This document shows positions 18,311 to 26,153 of a stretch of 64,000 nucleotides of DNA, piece by piece (the first letter of the stretch is position 1; every line of letters begins with the position of its first letter). The DNA comes from Phytohabitans maris (GTDB lineage Bacteria > Actinomycetota > Actinomycetes > Mycobacteriales > Micromonosporaceae), in NCBI RefSeq assembly GCF_031085175.1, contig NZ_JAVHUY010000008.1:124001-188000 (forward strand). Direction: 5' to 3'. A program made the translations under genes and the position numbers. The notes beneath the pieces were generated by a model. It worked only from the letters and a program-made list of their open reading frames with translations. It made no database searches and was not told the origin of the DNA.

Positions 18311-18496
18311 ATGGCACAGCCCGAAGAGAGCCGGGAGAAGGCGTCGGACACCGACGCGGTGCTGATGCACCCCGGCAACGACCCGGACCGGGAGACCGCG
18401 CAGGTGCGGCCGCCGGCGGAACGCGGCGAGGTGCGCGTGGAACGCGACGGCGACCTGGTGCCGGCCGAGGACGTCGCCGCCGAGGACGTCGAGTGA
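18311..18496 (+). CDS. Small acidic hypothetical protein
   Basis: 61 residues, rich in Glu and Asp (MAQPEESREKASDTDAVLMHPGND..., ending VPAEDVAAEDVE), with no hydrophobic segment and probably disordered. A GGAGGCACTG ribosome site 7 bp upstream supports the ATG at 18311 over an earlier in-frame ATG. Codon use matches neighbours. No recognised domain. Confidence 0.6.
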   Translation: MAQPEESREKASDTDAVLMHPGNDPDRETAQVRPPAERGEVRVERDGDLVPAEDVAAEDVE

Positions 18497-18554
18497 CCTG
18501 GCGCTCACCGCCGTCGCGGCGGCGCGGGCCGGCGACCGCGTACGGCGGGGGTGC

Positions 18555-19025
18555 TCAGGGGCGCCTGGCCACCGCGCCGTACGCGTCGATGGCGACCGGG
18601 TCGGGCTCGTCCGGGCGCCACAGCGGGATCGGTACCAGGCCGGGCTCGACCAGCGTCAACCCCTCGAAACAGGCGGCCAGGTCGTCGGGGGAGCGCAGGA
18701 CGTACGGCACGCCGCCGCTCTGGGCCAGCTTGTCGGCGCCCTCGACCACCTCGTGCGTGTTCTGCATGGTGGGCAGGCCGGTGCCGACGTCGACGAACTG
18801 CCGGATGCCGGCCTCGGCGGCCAGGTGCCGCACCACCCGGATCAGAAACTTGCGCGACTCGCGGGCCATCACCGCGATCTCCGGGTAGACCCCGGCGACG
18901 GCGTCACCGGCGGCGCGGTCCGCCTGGAAGTTGTCCTTGCCGCCCATCCGGTAGTTCCACATCCGCGCGGCGTGCGGCACGTCGGTCTGTAGCTTGTCCC
19001 TGAGTTCGCCGTCCGGGTCCACCAT
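18555..19025 (-). pseudogene. Internally deleted DUF574-family SAM methyltransferase
   Basis: 156 residues, reading as both ends of a DUF574 actinobacterial methyltransferase, which is usually about 260-280 residues. The N-terminal part is intact (ARMWNYRMGGKDNFQADRAAGD, then FVDVGTGLPTMQNTHEV, SAM motif I). Immediately afterwards the sequence jumps to the C-terminal landmarks (SGGVPYVLRSPDDLAACFEGLTLVEPGLVPIPLWRPD). About 110 central residues, including the acidic ribose-binding strand and the catalytic middle, are missing, yet the frame is maintained. Likely non-functional as a methyltransferase or a remodelled small protein. Confidence 0.75.
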
Positions 19026-19116
19026 GCGCAGATCCTACGTGGACGGACCCGGCGCGGGCACCGGCCCGTTCACCCGATGAGGCCGGCACCGCCGGTGTTG
19101 GAGCGCTCACACCGCG

Positions 19117-20019
19117 TCAGCGTCCGGGCTGGCCGCCGCCGGTCGGGGTGGTGCCCGTGTCGACGCCCACGGTCAGCGAGACCGCGTACCCGTCGGTGAC
19201 GTCGCCGGTCACCGTGGCGAGCTGGCTGGCGCCGCCGTCGTCGCCGAAGACGTTGTCGCTGTCCAGGCTGAGCCGCGACATGTTCTCGACGGACCGCTCG
19301 TAGCCGGCCTGGGCGTACACCTGGCGGCTCACGTCTTCCGGGAGGGCGACCTGCGACGTGGCGATCGCCTTGCCGGCGTCGGTGATGCTGCCCTGGTCGG
19401 GGTAGACCTCGAAGTGGACGTGCGGCCAGCGCCCCGCGTAGCAGGCCGGGAAGACGCTGGTGAAGCGGACCGTGCCGGCCGCGTCGGCGACCTGCACGCC
19501 GCGCAGGTAGTTCTGGTCCTGGACGCCGTCGGAGTAGAGCGAGTAGCGCCCCTCGCGGTCGCAGTGCCACACGTACACGGCGACGCCCGCGAAGGGCCCG
19601 CCACCGCCGGCCAGATCGCGGATCGCCAGCTCCAGCGTCATGGGTACGCCCTGCGCGGTGCCGCTCGACCCACCGAAGCTGGAGCGGATGTCGGCGCGGA
19701 CGATGCCGCTGTCGTCCAGCACGTTCGGGCCGTTCGAGCCGTCACCGGGGTACGGGCCGGCGGTCTCGTCGGGAATCTCGCCGGTGGTGCCCGCCGCGCC
19801 GGTCGCGCTCGTCGCGGCGCTCGTGCCGGCCGGCGAGGGGGCGGACGACGGCGCGGACGTGGCGCCGCACGCGGCCAGGCCGGCGCCGGCGACGCCCAGG
19901 CCGAGCGCCTTCAGCAGCCGCCGGCGCCCCATCAGCGTGCCCAGGTCGAAGCCGAGGCCCTGGTCGACGAGCTCCTCGTCGGGGCGGGGCAGCGGGCGTC
20001 CCTCGTACTGCTGCGGCAT
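19117..20019 (-). CDS. Secreted intradiol ring-cleavage dioxygenase (lipoprotein-like)
   Basis: 300 residues. An N-terminal cytoplasmic stretch, then GRRRLLKALGLGVAGAGLAACG, a twin-arginine-like signal (RRR) followed by a lipobox LAAC near residue 51, indicating Tat export and lipid anchoring. A Ser/Ala/Thr linker follows. The catalytic domain resembles protocatechuate 3,4-dioxygenase-like proteins: VYVWHCDREGRYSLYSDGV, NYLRGVQVAD, and the iron-ligand region FPACYAGRWPHVHFEV (Tyr, two His). The start MPQQYEG is chosen for its GGAGGAGCC ribosome site. Surface-anchored actinobacterial members exist; the aromatic substrate is unknown. No catechol-pathway genes are adjacent. Confidence 0.85.
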   Translation of the reverse strand: MPQQYEGRPLPRPDEELVDQGLGFDLGTLMGRRRLLKALGLGVAGAGLAACGATSAPSSAPSPAGTSAATSATGAAGTTGEIPDETAGPYPGDGSNGPNVLDDSGIVRADIRSSFGGSSGTAQGVPMTLELAIRDLAGGGGPFAGVAVYVWHCDREGRYSLYSDGVQDQNYLRGVQVADAAGTVRFTSVFPACYAGRWPHVHFEVYPDQGSITDAGKAIATSQVALPEDVSRQVYAQAGYERSVENMSRLSLDSDNVFGDDGGASQLATVTGDVTDGYAVSLTVGVDTGTTPTGGGQPGR

Positions 20020-20128
20020 GGCTCCTCCGATCACATCGTGGCCCCGGACCCGGCGCCGCACCAAACGGTGCCGGCGCCGCCGGTGAGCCCCTTGTGATCC
20101 GCCTGTGAACCAGCTGTGGGCCCCGCCC

Positions 20129-20182
20129 GTGATCGAAGCTCCTTCGACGTCGTTCCAACGGCTTCGAAGGAGCTTCGATCAC
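20129..20182. repeat. 54-bp palindromic element, copy 2
   Basis: 24-bp arms starting GTGATCGAAGCTCC, pairing at 22 of 24 positions around loop TTCCAA. It starts 6 bp past the stop of the leftward ricin/beta-helix gene and lies upstream of the dioxygenase start. Same architecture as the copies at 13572, 24472 and 54606, but with a diverged inner arm (TTCGAAG). Probably terminates the ricin-lectin gene. Confidence 0.9.
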
Positions 20183-20188
20183 CATGGC

Positions 20189-21784
20189 CTAGCAGCGGGA
20201 GATCGTCGAGTTGTTGAGCGTGATGTTGGAGATGGTGAGGTTGTCGGCGCAGGGGTTCTCCACGATCCGGTTGTTGACCAGCGTGAAGTTGCGCAACGTG
20301 ATGTCGCGGTTGCCGGCGAACTCGGTCCGCTCGGCCAGCCGCACCTCGCCGCCGCCGCTGATCGTGCCGCCGTTCGCGGCGATGTTCACGTTGTAGCAGT
20401 TCTCGATCAGGATGGCGTTGTTGCCGGTGTTGGCGATGTCGACCCGGTCGATCTGCGCGCCGCCGCTCTCCGAGACGCAGAAGACGCCCCGGCCGCCGCC
20501 GCGCGCCCGGACCGTGCCGACCCGGACGTTGGTGCCGTAGCTGGAGCCGATCCGGCCGTTGCGGTTGGCCATCCGGAACGCGGCGTACCCGGTGCCGGCG
20601 CCGGCGTTCTCCGCGTCCACAGTGGTCACGGTGGCGTTGATGGTCTCGTTGAGCAGCAGGCCGGACTCGCCGACGTTGCGGGCGGTCACGGTGCCGATCG
20701 TGATGCCGTCCACGCCGTACGTCTCGACCGCGTGCGAGCTGGCGCCGGAGACGTACACGTTGTCGATCCGTACGTTGCGGGTCCACTGTGACGTGTCGCC
20801 GCGGTTGTCGATGCGCACACCGAGCCCGCCGGAGAGGCGCATGTCGATCTGGCCGAGGATCACGTTGGTGACGTTGCGCATGAAGATGCCGTAGAGCGGG
20901 CCGCCGGTGACGTTGAGGTGCTGCACCTCGACCTGGGTGGTGCCGCGCGAGTAGATCGGCGCCTGGTCGCCGGAGCCGGAGCCGGTCACGTTGATGGTGC
21001 CGCAGACGTCGATCGTCGTGTAGCTGGGCAGCGAGATGCGCGAGCCGGCGCTCATCGAGCCGGAGCCGCGGACCACGACCCGCTGCTTGCTGGTACGGCC
21101 GGCGGTGAGGCTGCCGATCGCCGCCTGTACGGCCGCGCGCATGTCGGTGCCGGTGTAGACGGTGCTGGAGCCGTTGCGCGCGGTCCAGGTGCTGCCGCTG
21201 AGCACCGCCTCGGCGTTGAACGAACCGCTGCCGCAGCCGGTGCCGCCGCCGCTGCCGAGGTTGACCAGCTGCCACTGCTGGTTGGCCCCGTCGAGGTCGG
21301 CGTACTGCGCGATCATCGCACCGTCCGCTGTGGACCACTCCCAGACGTCGAGGGCCTTGCCGCTGTGCCGGTTGACGAACCGCACGTAGCCGCCCGCGGA
21401 GTCGGCGAGCCGGAAGTGCTGCCGGGTGTTATCGCTAACAGCGGGCATCTGCACGAGCTGCGTCCCGTCGTTCGCGTTCGGCATCTCGAGCACCTTGCCA
21501 CTGTGGACCGAGCGCACCTGGTAGTAGCCGCTGCCCACGTCGACGAAGCGCCACTGCTGCACGGCGAGGTCGTTGCGGGTGAACTGGTTGATCGGCGCGC
21601 CGTCCGCAGTGGACCACTCGTACAGGTCCATCGCCTTGCCGCTGTTGCGGTTGACGAAGACGTACGTCGCGCTGGTGTCCACCGTGGCCGCGTCGGCCGC
21701 CCGGGTCACCACCACGCTGCCGGTGACGGCGAGCGCCGCCGCGGCGAGGCCGGCCAGTGCCAGCCGCCAGTGCCGCTTTCTCAC
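20189..21784 (-). CDS. Secreted ricin-lectin (CBM13) plus right-handed beta-helix protein
   Basis: 531 residues. Sec signal peptide (1-33, ending ADAA). Residues about 38-175 form a ricin-type beta-trefoil carbohydrate-binding module, with repeated VNRNSGKAMDLYEWSTADGAPINQ and QQW motifs. From about 200 to the end there are short N/G-rich coils (IDNVYVSGASSHAVETYGVDGITIGTVTARN...) characteristic of a right-handed parallel beta-helix, as in pectate lyases and polysaccharide depolymerases. AGGAGGAGAT ribosome site at the start. A perfect LacI-type palindrome lies about 110 bp upstream. Likely an extracellular polysaccharide lyase or hydrolase; substrate unknown. Confidence 0.82.
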   Translation of the reverse strand: MRKRHWRLALAGLAAAALAVTGSVVVTRAADAATVDTSATYVFVNRNSGKAMDLYEWSTADGAPINQFTRNDLAVQQWRFVDVGSGYYQVRSVHSGKVLEMPNANDGTQLVQMPAVSDNTRQHFRLADSAGGYVRFVNRHSGKALDVWEWSTADGAMIAQYADLDGANQQWQLVNLGSGGGTGCGSGSFNAEAVLSGSTWTARNGSSTVYTGTDMRAAVQAAIGSLTAGRTSKQRVVVRGSGSMSAGSRISLPSYTTIDVCGTINVTGSGSGDQAPIYSRGTTQVEVQHLNVTGGPLYGIFMRNVTNVILGQIDMRLSGGLGVRIDNRGDTSQWTRNVRIDNVYVSGASSHAVETYGVDGITIGTVTARNVGESGLLLNETINATVTTVDAENAGAGTGYAAFRMANRNGRIGSSYGTNVRVGTVRARGGGRGVFCVSESGGAQIDRVDIANTGNNAILIENCYNVNIAANGGTISGGGEVRLAERTEFAGNRDITLRNFTLVNNRIVENPCADNLTISNITLNNSTISRC

Positions 21785-21891
21785 GATCTCCTCCTGTGTC
21801 GTCGGCGTGGGCCGGCCGGTCCGCCGCGCGGGTTCCGCTCGCGGACCGGTGCCCGTTCGAGGCGCGGCGTCCGCGCGGTGTCGCGGCGAGC

Positions 21892-21907
21892 CGGAAAGCG
21901 CTTTCCG
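21892..21907. promoter_or_regulatory. LacI-family operator candidate (CGGAAAGCGCTTTCCG)
   Basis: A perfect 16-bp palindrome with central CG, typical of LacI/GalR-family sites such as those controlling sugar-utilisation genes in actinomycetes. It lies about 110 bp upstream of the ricin/beta-helix gene, as expected for substrate-responsive repression. No LacI gene is in the window. Confidence 0.65.
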
Positions 21908-22069
21908 CGCTCGGATCGTAACGATTCAATCCAGGGACGTCAATGCCTCGCGGGATGGCCGCGGCAGCCCGGTCGGGACGGGTCCTTGGCCCCTGGCGAT
22001 CCGGCGACCGGGGACGGACGGTCGGGTGGAGAGTGAAGCTCGGGGTGGAGAGTGAGATGGAGGGCCGCG

Positions 22070-22447
22070 ATGAAGGTGCTTGGCGTCGACAACGTGTTCG
22101 TGCCGGTGGGCGACCTCGCCCGCGCGGTCGAGTTCTACCGCGACGTGGTCGGCCTGCCGGTGGCGAAGCGTTTTGACGAGATGGGCATGGCGCTGTTCCA
22201 GGTCGGCGACGAGACGCCCGGTCTGGGGGTCGGTGTCACCGAGGCGCCGCGGGCCGGCGGGCAGAAGGTGTGGTTCGAGGTACCCGACGCCCGCGCCGCC
22301 GCCGAGGAGCTGTCCGCCGCCGGGGTGCGGCCGCTGGCGCCGCCGTTTCTCGTTCCGACCGGGTGGGCGTTCGAGATCCGGGATCCGTGGGGCAACGTGG
22401 TTGGGTTCACCGACTACACCGTCCGGCCCGATCTCGGCCGTTCCTGA
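22070..22447 (+). CDS. Glyoxalase/VOC-fold protein
   Basis: 125 residues with the paired beta-alpha-beta-beta-beta units of the vicinal oxygen chelate fold: GVDNVFVPVGDLARAVEFYRDVVGLPV, then the second half ending IRDPWGNVVGFTDY. The RDPWGN/GF ending is typical of uncharacterised glyoxalase-like proteins in actinobacteria (resistance, isomerase or dioxygenase roles). ATG at 22070 is chosen because the homologous region starts there. Single gene, convergent with the CBM2 gene. Substrate cannot be deduced. Confidence 0.85.
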   Translation: MKVLGVDNVFVPVGDLARAVEFYRDVVGLPVAKRFDEMGMALFQVGDETPGLGVGVTEAPRAGGQKVWFEVPDARAAAEELSAAGVRPLAPPFLVPTGWAFEIRDPWGNVVGFTDYTVRPDLGRS

Positions 22448-22486
22448 CGGATCCTTGGCGAGCTGCCTTCGGGGAGGCCGCGCGGA

Positions 22487-22514
22487 GGCCCGCGGCGGGT
22501 GAGCGCCGCGGGCC
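22487..22514. terminator. Bidirectional hairpin between convergent genes
   Basis: Arms GGCCCGCGGCG (22487-22497) and CGCCGCGGGCC (22504-22514) form an 11-bp stem with a 6-nt loop, between the glyoxalase stop (22447) and the CBM2-protein stop (22534). There is no U-tract; position argues for termination from both sides. Confidence 0.7.
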
Positions 22515-22533
22515 CCTTCCACGCCGGTGGGCG

Positions 22534-24285
22534 TCAGTTCGGCGCGTGGATCTGGTCGGCCGAGTTGGCGCCGTAGTCCTTGGTCGAGCCGCGGACGTAC
22601 AGCGCGCTCCCGCCGCTGCCGGCGAAGTACTGCTGGATCGAGCCGGCGAACGGGGCGGTGGCGGCGTTGCGGCCGTACACGTCGGTGTAGACGGTGGTCG
22701 GGCCGCTGTTCTGCACCGTGAACGTGCCCGGCCGGAACTCCCGCAGCGTGCCCTTGAACGGCGAGCGCGGGTCGTCCCACGCCACCCGCTGCCCGGTCTG
22801 CTGGGTGACCTGGCGGACCTGGTCGCAGGAGCTGCCGCCGGCGAGGTCCGTGTAGCAGAGGTCGACGATCCGGCCCAGCCGGTTGGGCTGGCTCGGGTCG
22901 TAGTAGCGCGACGGGTTGACCACGTAGAACAGCGGCGCGATCCGGAAGCTCAGCCCGGAACCGGTCACCTGGACGTCGGAGAACCAGAAGTCGTCCATGT
23001 CGGAGACGGTGAACGGCACCGGGTTGGGGTAGAGCGGGTCGTTGTGCGTGCGGCCCTCGCGGATCGCCTGCACGCAGCCCGGCTCGGTGATCAGCCGGCC
23101 CAGCGACCGGGTGTCCGACGGCGAGTCCGCCGGCACCGCGGGCTGGACGTTGACGAACTGGCCGCCGAAGCCCGGGCACTCGCTGGGGCTGAACCCGCCG
23201 GCCCGCCCGAGCGGGATCATCGCGCTGTACCGGGCCTCGGTGACCTGGCCGCCGTTGGTCGCGGTGCAGCGCTGGTCGAGCAGCAGCTCGTGGACGTTGT
23301 TGCTGAACGCGTCCGGCGAGTGCGTGCCCTGGTGGAACTTGAGCAGGATGTCGCAGGTGGCGACCGTGGGGCCCTGCGGCGGGAAGAAGCTGGTGCCGTT
23401 GTCGCCCTGGATCACGTTGGAGTTGTTGACCGCCAGCACCTTGTGCCCGACGTGGTCCTCGTGCCGGTGGCTGGACTCGGGCATGCTGTCCAGCATCACC
23501 TCGCTGGTGTAGCCGAAGGGCGGCCAGCCGGCGGTGCCGTACAGGTCCGAGGTGCGCGGGTCGTCGCCGTGCTCGTGGCCGAACGCGCAGCCGCTGGGGT
23601 CCCGCGCCGGGTGCCAGGTCGGGTACACCTTGCCGTCCGGCCCGTACGCCCAGTACCGCGCGTGGATCTCGCGGGAGCACTCGCCGGCCTTCGGCGTGTA
23701 GCCGGTGCCGTCGGCGGCCGCGACGATGTGGTACGCGTGGCTGTGCGGCGCGCCGGCCGGCGGCAGCGCCCGGCCCCAGTCCGGGTTGTCGGTCGGCGGC
23801 CGGGTCGTCGGTGGCGGCGTCGTGGGGCCGCCGCCGGGCGGGCTGGTCGACGTGCCGGTGACCGGAGCGCCGGTACAGGTGGTGCCGTTGAGCGTGAAGC
23901 TCGCCGGCGCCGGGTTGCTGCCGTTCCACGAGCCGTTGAAGCCGAAGGACGCGGTCCCGTTGGTGCCGATGCCGCCGTTGTAGCTGGCGTTGCGCGCGGT
24001 GACGTCGCTCCCGCTCTGCGACACGGTCGCGTTCCACGCCTGGGTGACCTGCTGGCCGCCGGCGTAGCTCCAGGTCAGCGTCCACGAGCTGAGCGGGTCG
24101 CCGAGGTTGGTGACGGTCACGTTCGCGGTGAAGCCGCCCTGCCACTGCGACGCGACCGAGTAGGCCACGCCGCAGCCGGGGGCCGCGGCGTGCGCGGCGA
24201 GCGCCGTGACGACGCCGCTCCCGGCGGCCACGACGGTCACCGCCGCCGCGGTCAGCAGCCGCGACCGGTAACGATGGAAGTGCAT
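22534..24285 (-). CDS. Secreted CBM2 protein with large uncharacterised C-terminal domain
   Basis: 583 residues. Signal peptide (1-35), then a family 2 cellulose/chitin-binding module at about 37-137 ([32 protein letters not shown] closing cysteine), a Pro/Thr linker (138-168), and a roughly 415-residue domain. That domain is rich in His and Cys: [10 protein letters not shown] at 181, [10 protein letters not shown] at 233-242, [10 protein letters not shown] at 273-282, and [12 protein letters not shown] do not recognise its fold; clustered histidines suggest a metal-binding enzyme or binding protein. AGGAGGCC ribosome site. No operon partners. Confidence 0.75.
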   Translation of the reverse strand: MHFHRYRSRLLTAAAVTVVAAGSGVVTALAAHAAAPGCGVAYSVASQWQGGFTANVTVTNLGDPLSSWTLTWSYAGGQQVTQAWNATVSQSGSDVTARNASYNGGIGTNGTASFGFNGSWNGSNPAPASFTLNGTTCTGAPVTGTSTSPPGGGPTTPPPTTRPPTDNPDWGRALPPAGAPHSHAYHIVAAADGTGYTPKAGECSREIHARYWAYGPDGKVYPTWHPARDPSGCAFGHEHGDDPRTSDLYGTAGWPPFGYTSEVMLDSMPESSHRHEDHVGHKVLAVNNSNVIQGDNGTSFFPPQGPTVATCDILLKFHQGTHSPDAFSNNVHELLLDQRCTATNGGQVTEARYSAMIPLGRAGGFSPSECPGFGGQFVNVQPAVPADSPSDTRSLGRLITEPGCVQAIREGRTHNDPLYPNPVPFTVSDMDDFWFSDVQVTGSGLSFRIAPLFYVVNPSRYYDPSQPNRLGRIVDLCYTDLAGGSSCDQVRQVTQQTGQRVAWDDPRSPFKGTLREFRPGTFTVQNSGPTTVYTDVYGRNAATAPFAGSIQQYFAGSGGSALYVRGSTKDYGANSADQIHAPN

Positions 24286-24471
24286 CTTGTGGGGCCTCCT
24301 GACGAAGGACGGTGGGTGCGGAGCCGGGATGCCGGCGACCGTCCGCGAGATCCTTCGAAACGCCGCGCGCTGGCTCGTCGAGGCATGCCCCGGGCCTCAA
24401 CGCCGGCTCCAGAAGTATTGAAAAGTATCAATCAGATGGCCGCCCCGCGCAACCCCGCTCTCCCCCCGGCT

Positions 24472-24525
24472 GTGATCGAAGCTCCCCTCAAGTCGTTCTC
24501 GCGACTTGAGGGGAGCTTCGATCAC
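24472..24525. repeat. 54-bp palindromic element, copy 3 (perfect arms)
   Basis: 24-bp arms starting GTGATCGAAGCTCCCC with 24 of 24 pairing and loop TTCTCG. It lies 23 bp beyond the stop of the leftward GT39-type gene (24549), in the spacer before the CBM2 gene. The most symmetrical copy and the best reference for the family. Confidence 0.95.
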
Positions 24526-24548
24526 AATCACCCGACTCCGAAAGCTCT

Positions 24549-26093
24549 CTAGCGGCGGCCGAACGCGGACAGTTGCAGGCAGCTGGTCTTCAGGCCGGGC
24601 AGCACCGGCGCGGGCGGGGCCGGTGGGTGCAGGTCGACCAGCCAGCCGACGCCGGCGCGGAAGTCGCGGCGCTGGACGATCCGGCCCTGCTCGGCGAGGC
24701 GCGCCTCCATCACCGCCGGGGTGGCCGGGTCGGTGCGGATCCCGGAGTACGCGAGCACCCGCCGCTGACCGGCGAGGGCCGCCGGCAGGGCCTGCGGGGA
24801 GCAGTCCGGGCCGGGCGGGACCGGGCGGACGAAGCGGCCCGGGCGCAGCGTGCCCATGCTGGAGTACCAGCGGACGGCGGGGATGGACGAGACCGAGACC
24901 AGCACCAGGTCGCCGGGGCGGTGTTCGGCGGCCAGCCACGCCATGGCGGCCCGGTCGTCCACACCGTCGACGAGGCGGGGAGGCGCCAGGGCGTACTCGA
25001 TCTGTGGGACCAGGACGAAGCCGGCGCCGACCGCGACCACGGTGAGTCCCGCGGCGGCCGGGATCCGGGCGCGCGGGGTGAGCGCCGCGATCGCCTCGAC
25101 CCCGGCGGCGGCCGCGAGGTAGAGCGAGGGGAGCAGCCAGATCGCCAGGCGGCTGGCGAGCGGCACCGCGTGTGCCGCGCCGAGGGCTACGCCGGTGGCC
25201 AGCGGCGCGGCGAGCAGCAGGCCGAGCGGGGTGCGCCGGGCCAGGAGGACCGTGAGCCCGGCCGCGACCAGCAGCCAGAACCCGACCGTCACCGGGCCCT
25301 CGGGCAGCCGCAGCGGGTCGGCGGCGAGGCCGGCCGGGCGGTGCGCGAGCCAGCTCCACAGGCTGCCGTCCGGGAAGCCGCCGCGCTGCTGCCACCAGGG
25401 GCGCAGGTGCGGCTCGCCGGTCGTGTACCGGAGCGCGACCAGGTAGTGCACGCCGGCGGCGGCGAGCCAGACCGGGGCGAGGCTCGCGGCGCGCAGCGCG
25501 GCCCGCCATCCGCCCCGGCGCCACGCCGCGCCCACCAGCACCGCGGCCAGGCCGGGCGTGACCAGGATGGCGTCCATGCTCAGCCAGGACGCGACCGCGG
25601 CCGCCACCCACCACGCGTGCGTCCAGCGGGGGCGGGCGGCGGCCCAGGCGGCCAGGGCCAGCAGGGCGAGGGCGCAGAACGCGTCGGCGGAGTACTGCTT
25701 GAGCTCGGCCGCGTACCGGATCAGGGCGGGTGAGAGGCCGAACAGCAGCGCGGCGGTGAGCGCGCCGAGCGGGCCGAACCACGTGCGCACCACCAGCCAC
25801 ACCAGCACCAGCGTGGCCAGGCTGAACAGCAGGGGCTGGAGGCGGAGCACCCGTTCGCCGGAGCCGAACGCGAGCAGGAACGCCCGCTCGACCCAGAGCC
25901 AGCCCAGCGGCGCGCTCTGGTGGTGCAGCAACGGGCCGGCCAGCCCGCGGAAGCCGCCGCCGTCGCGCACGTTGATCGCGATCATCTGCTCGTCGAGCCA
26001 GAGCGGCCGGTCGTGCGCCCAGTGCCAGATCCGGGCGGCCGCGCCGGCGACGAGGGGGACGAGCGCGACGTAGACCCATCCCCGGACCCCCAC
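24549..26093 (-). CDS. GT39-type membrane glycosyltransferase
   Basis: 514 residues with about ten to twelve hydrophobic helices. The first extracytoplasmic loop carries RPLWLDEQMIAINV with Asp34-Glu35, the acidic motif of polyprenyl-phosphate-dependent GT-C transferases (PMT/ArnT type). Further marks: LSPALIRYAAELKQYSADAF near 123-142, and a soluble C-terminal tail. Such enzymes transfer a sugar from a polyprenyl-phosphate donor on the outer face. Leftward, followed by palindrome copy 3. Could contribute to protein or cell-wall glycosylation; it is not adjacent to either glycan locus. Confidence 0.8.
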   Translation of the reverse strand: MGVRGWVYVALVPLVAGAAARIWHWAHDRPLWLDEQMIAINVRDGGGFRGLAGPLLHHQSAPLGWLWVERAFLLAFGSGERVLRLQPLLFSLATLVLVWLVVRTWFGPLGALTAALLFGLSPALIRYAAELKQYSADAFCALALLALAAWAAARPRWTHAWWVAAAVASWLSMDAILVTPGLAAVLVGAAWRRGGWRAALRAASLAPVWLAAAGVHYLVALRYTTGEPHLRPWWQQRGGFPDGSLWSWLAHRPAGLAADPLRLPEGPVTVGFWLLVAAGLTVLLARRTPLGLLLAAPLATGVALGAAHAVPLASRLAIWLLPSLYLAAAAGVEAIAALTPRARIPAAAGLTVVAVGAGFVLVPQIEYALAPPRLVDGVDDRAAMAWLAAEHRPGDLVLVSVSSIPAVRWYSSMGTLRPGRFVRPVPPGPDCSPQALPAALAGQRRVLAYSGIRTDPATPAVMEARLAEQGRIVQRRDFRAGVGWLVDLHPPAPPAPVLPGLKTSCLQLSAFGRR

Positions 26094-26153
26094 GCATACC
26101 AGACTCCAGCAGGCACGGGAATGTTGCGCCGAAACCGGTGATTTCTCCTCCGG

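Noticed and set aside
22270-24552. 760-residue plus-strand open frame opposite the CBM2 gene
   Set aside because: Low-information Arg/Gly/Val composition. The CBM2 gene on the other strand has signal peptide, domain motifs and a ribosome site.
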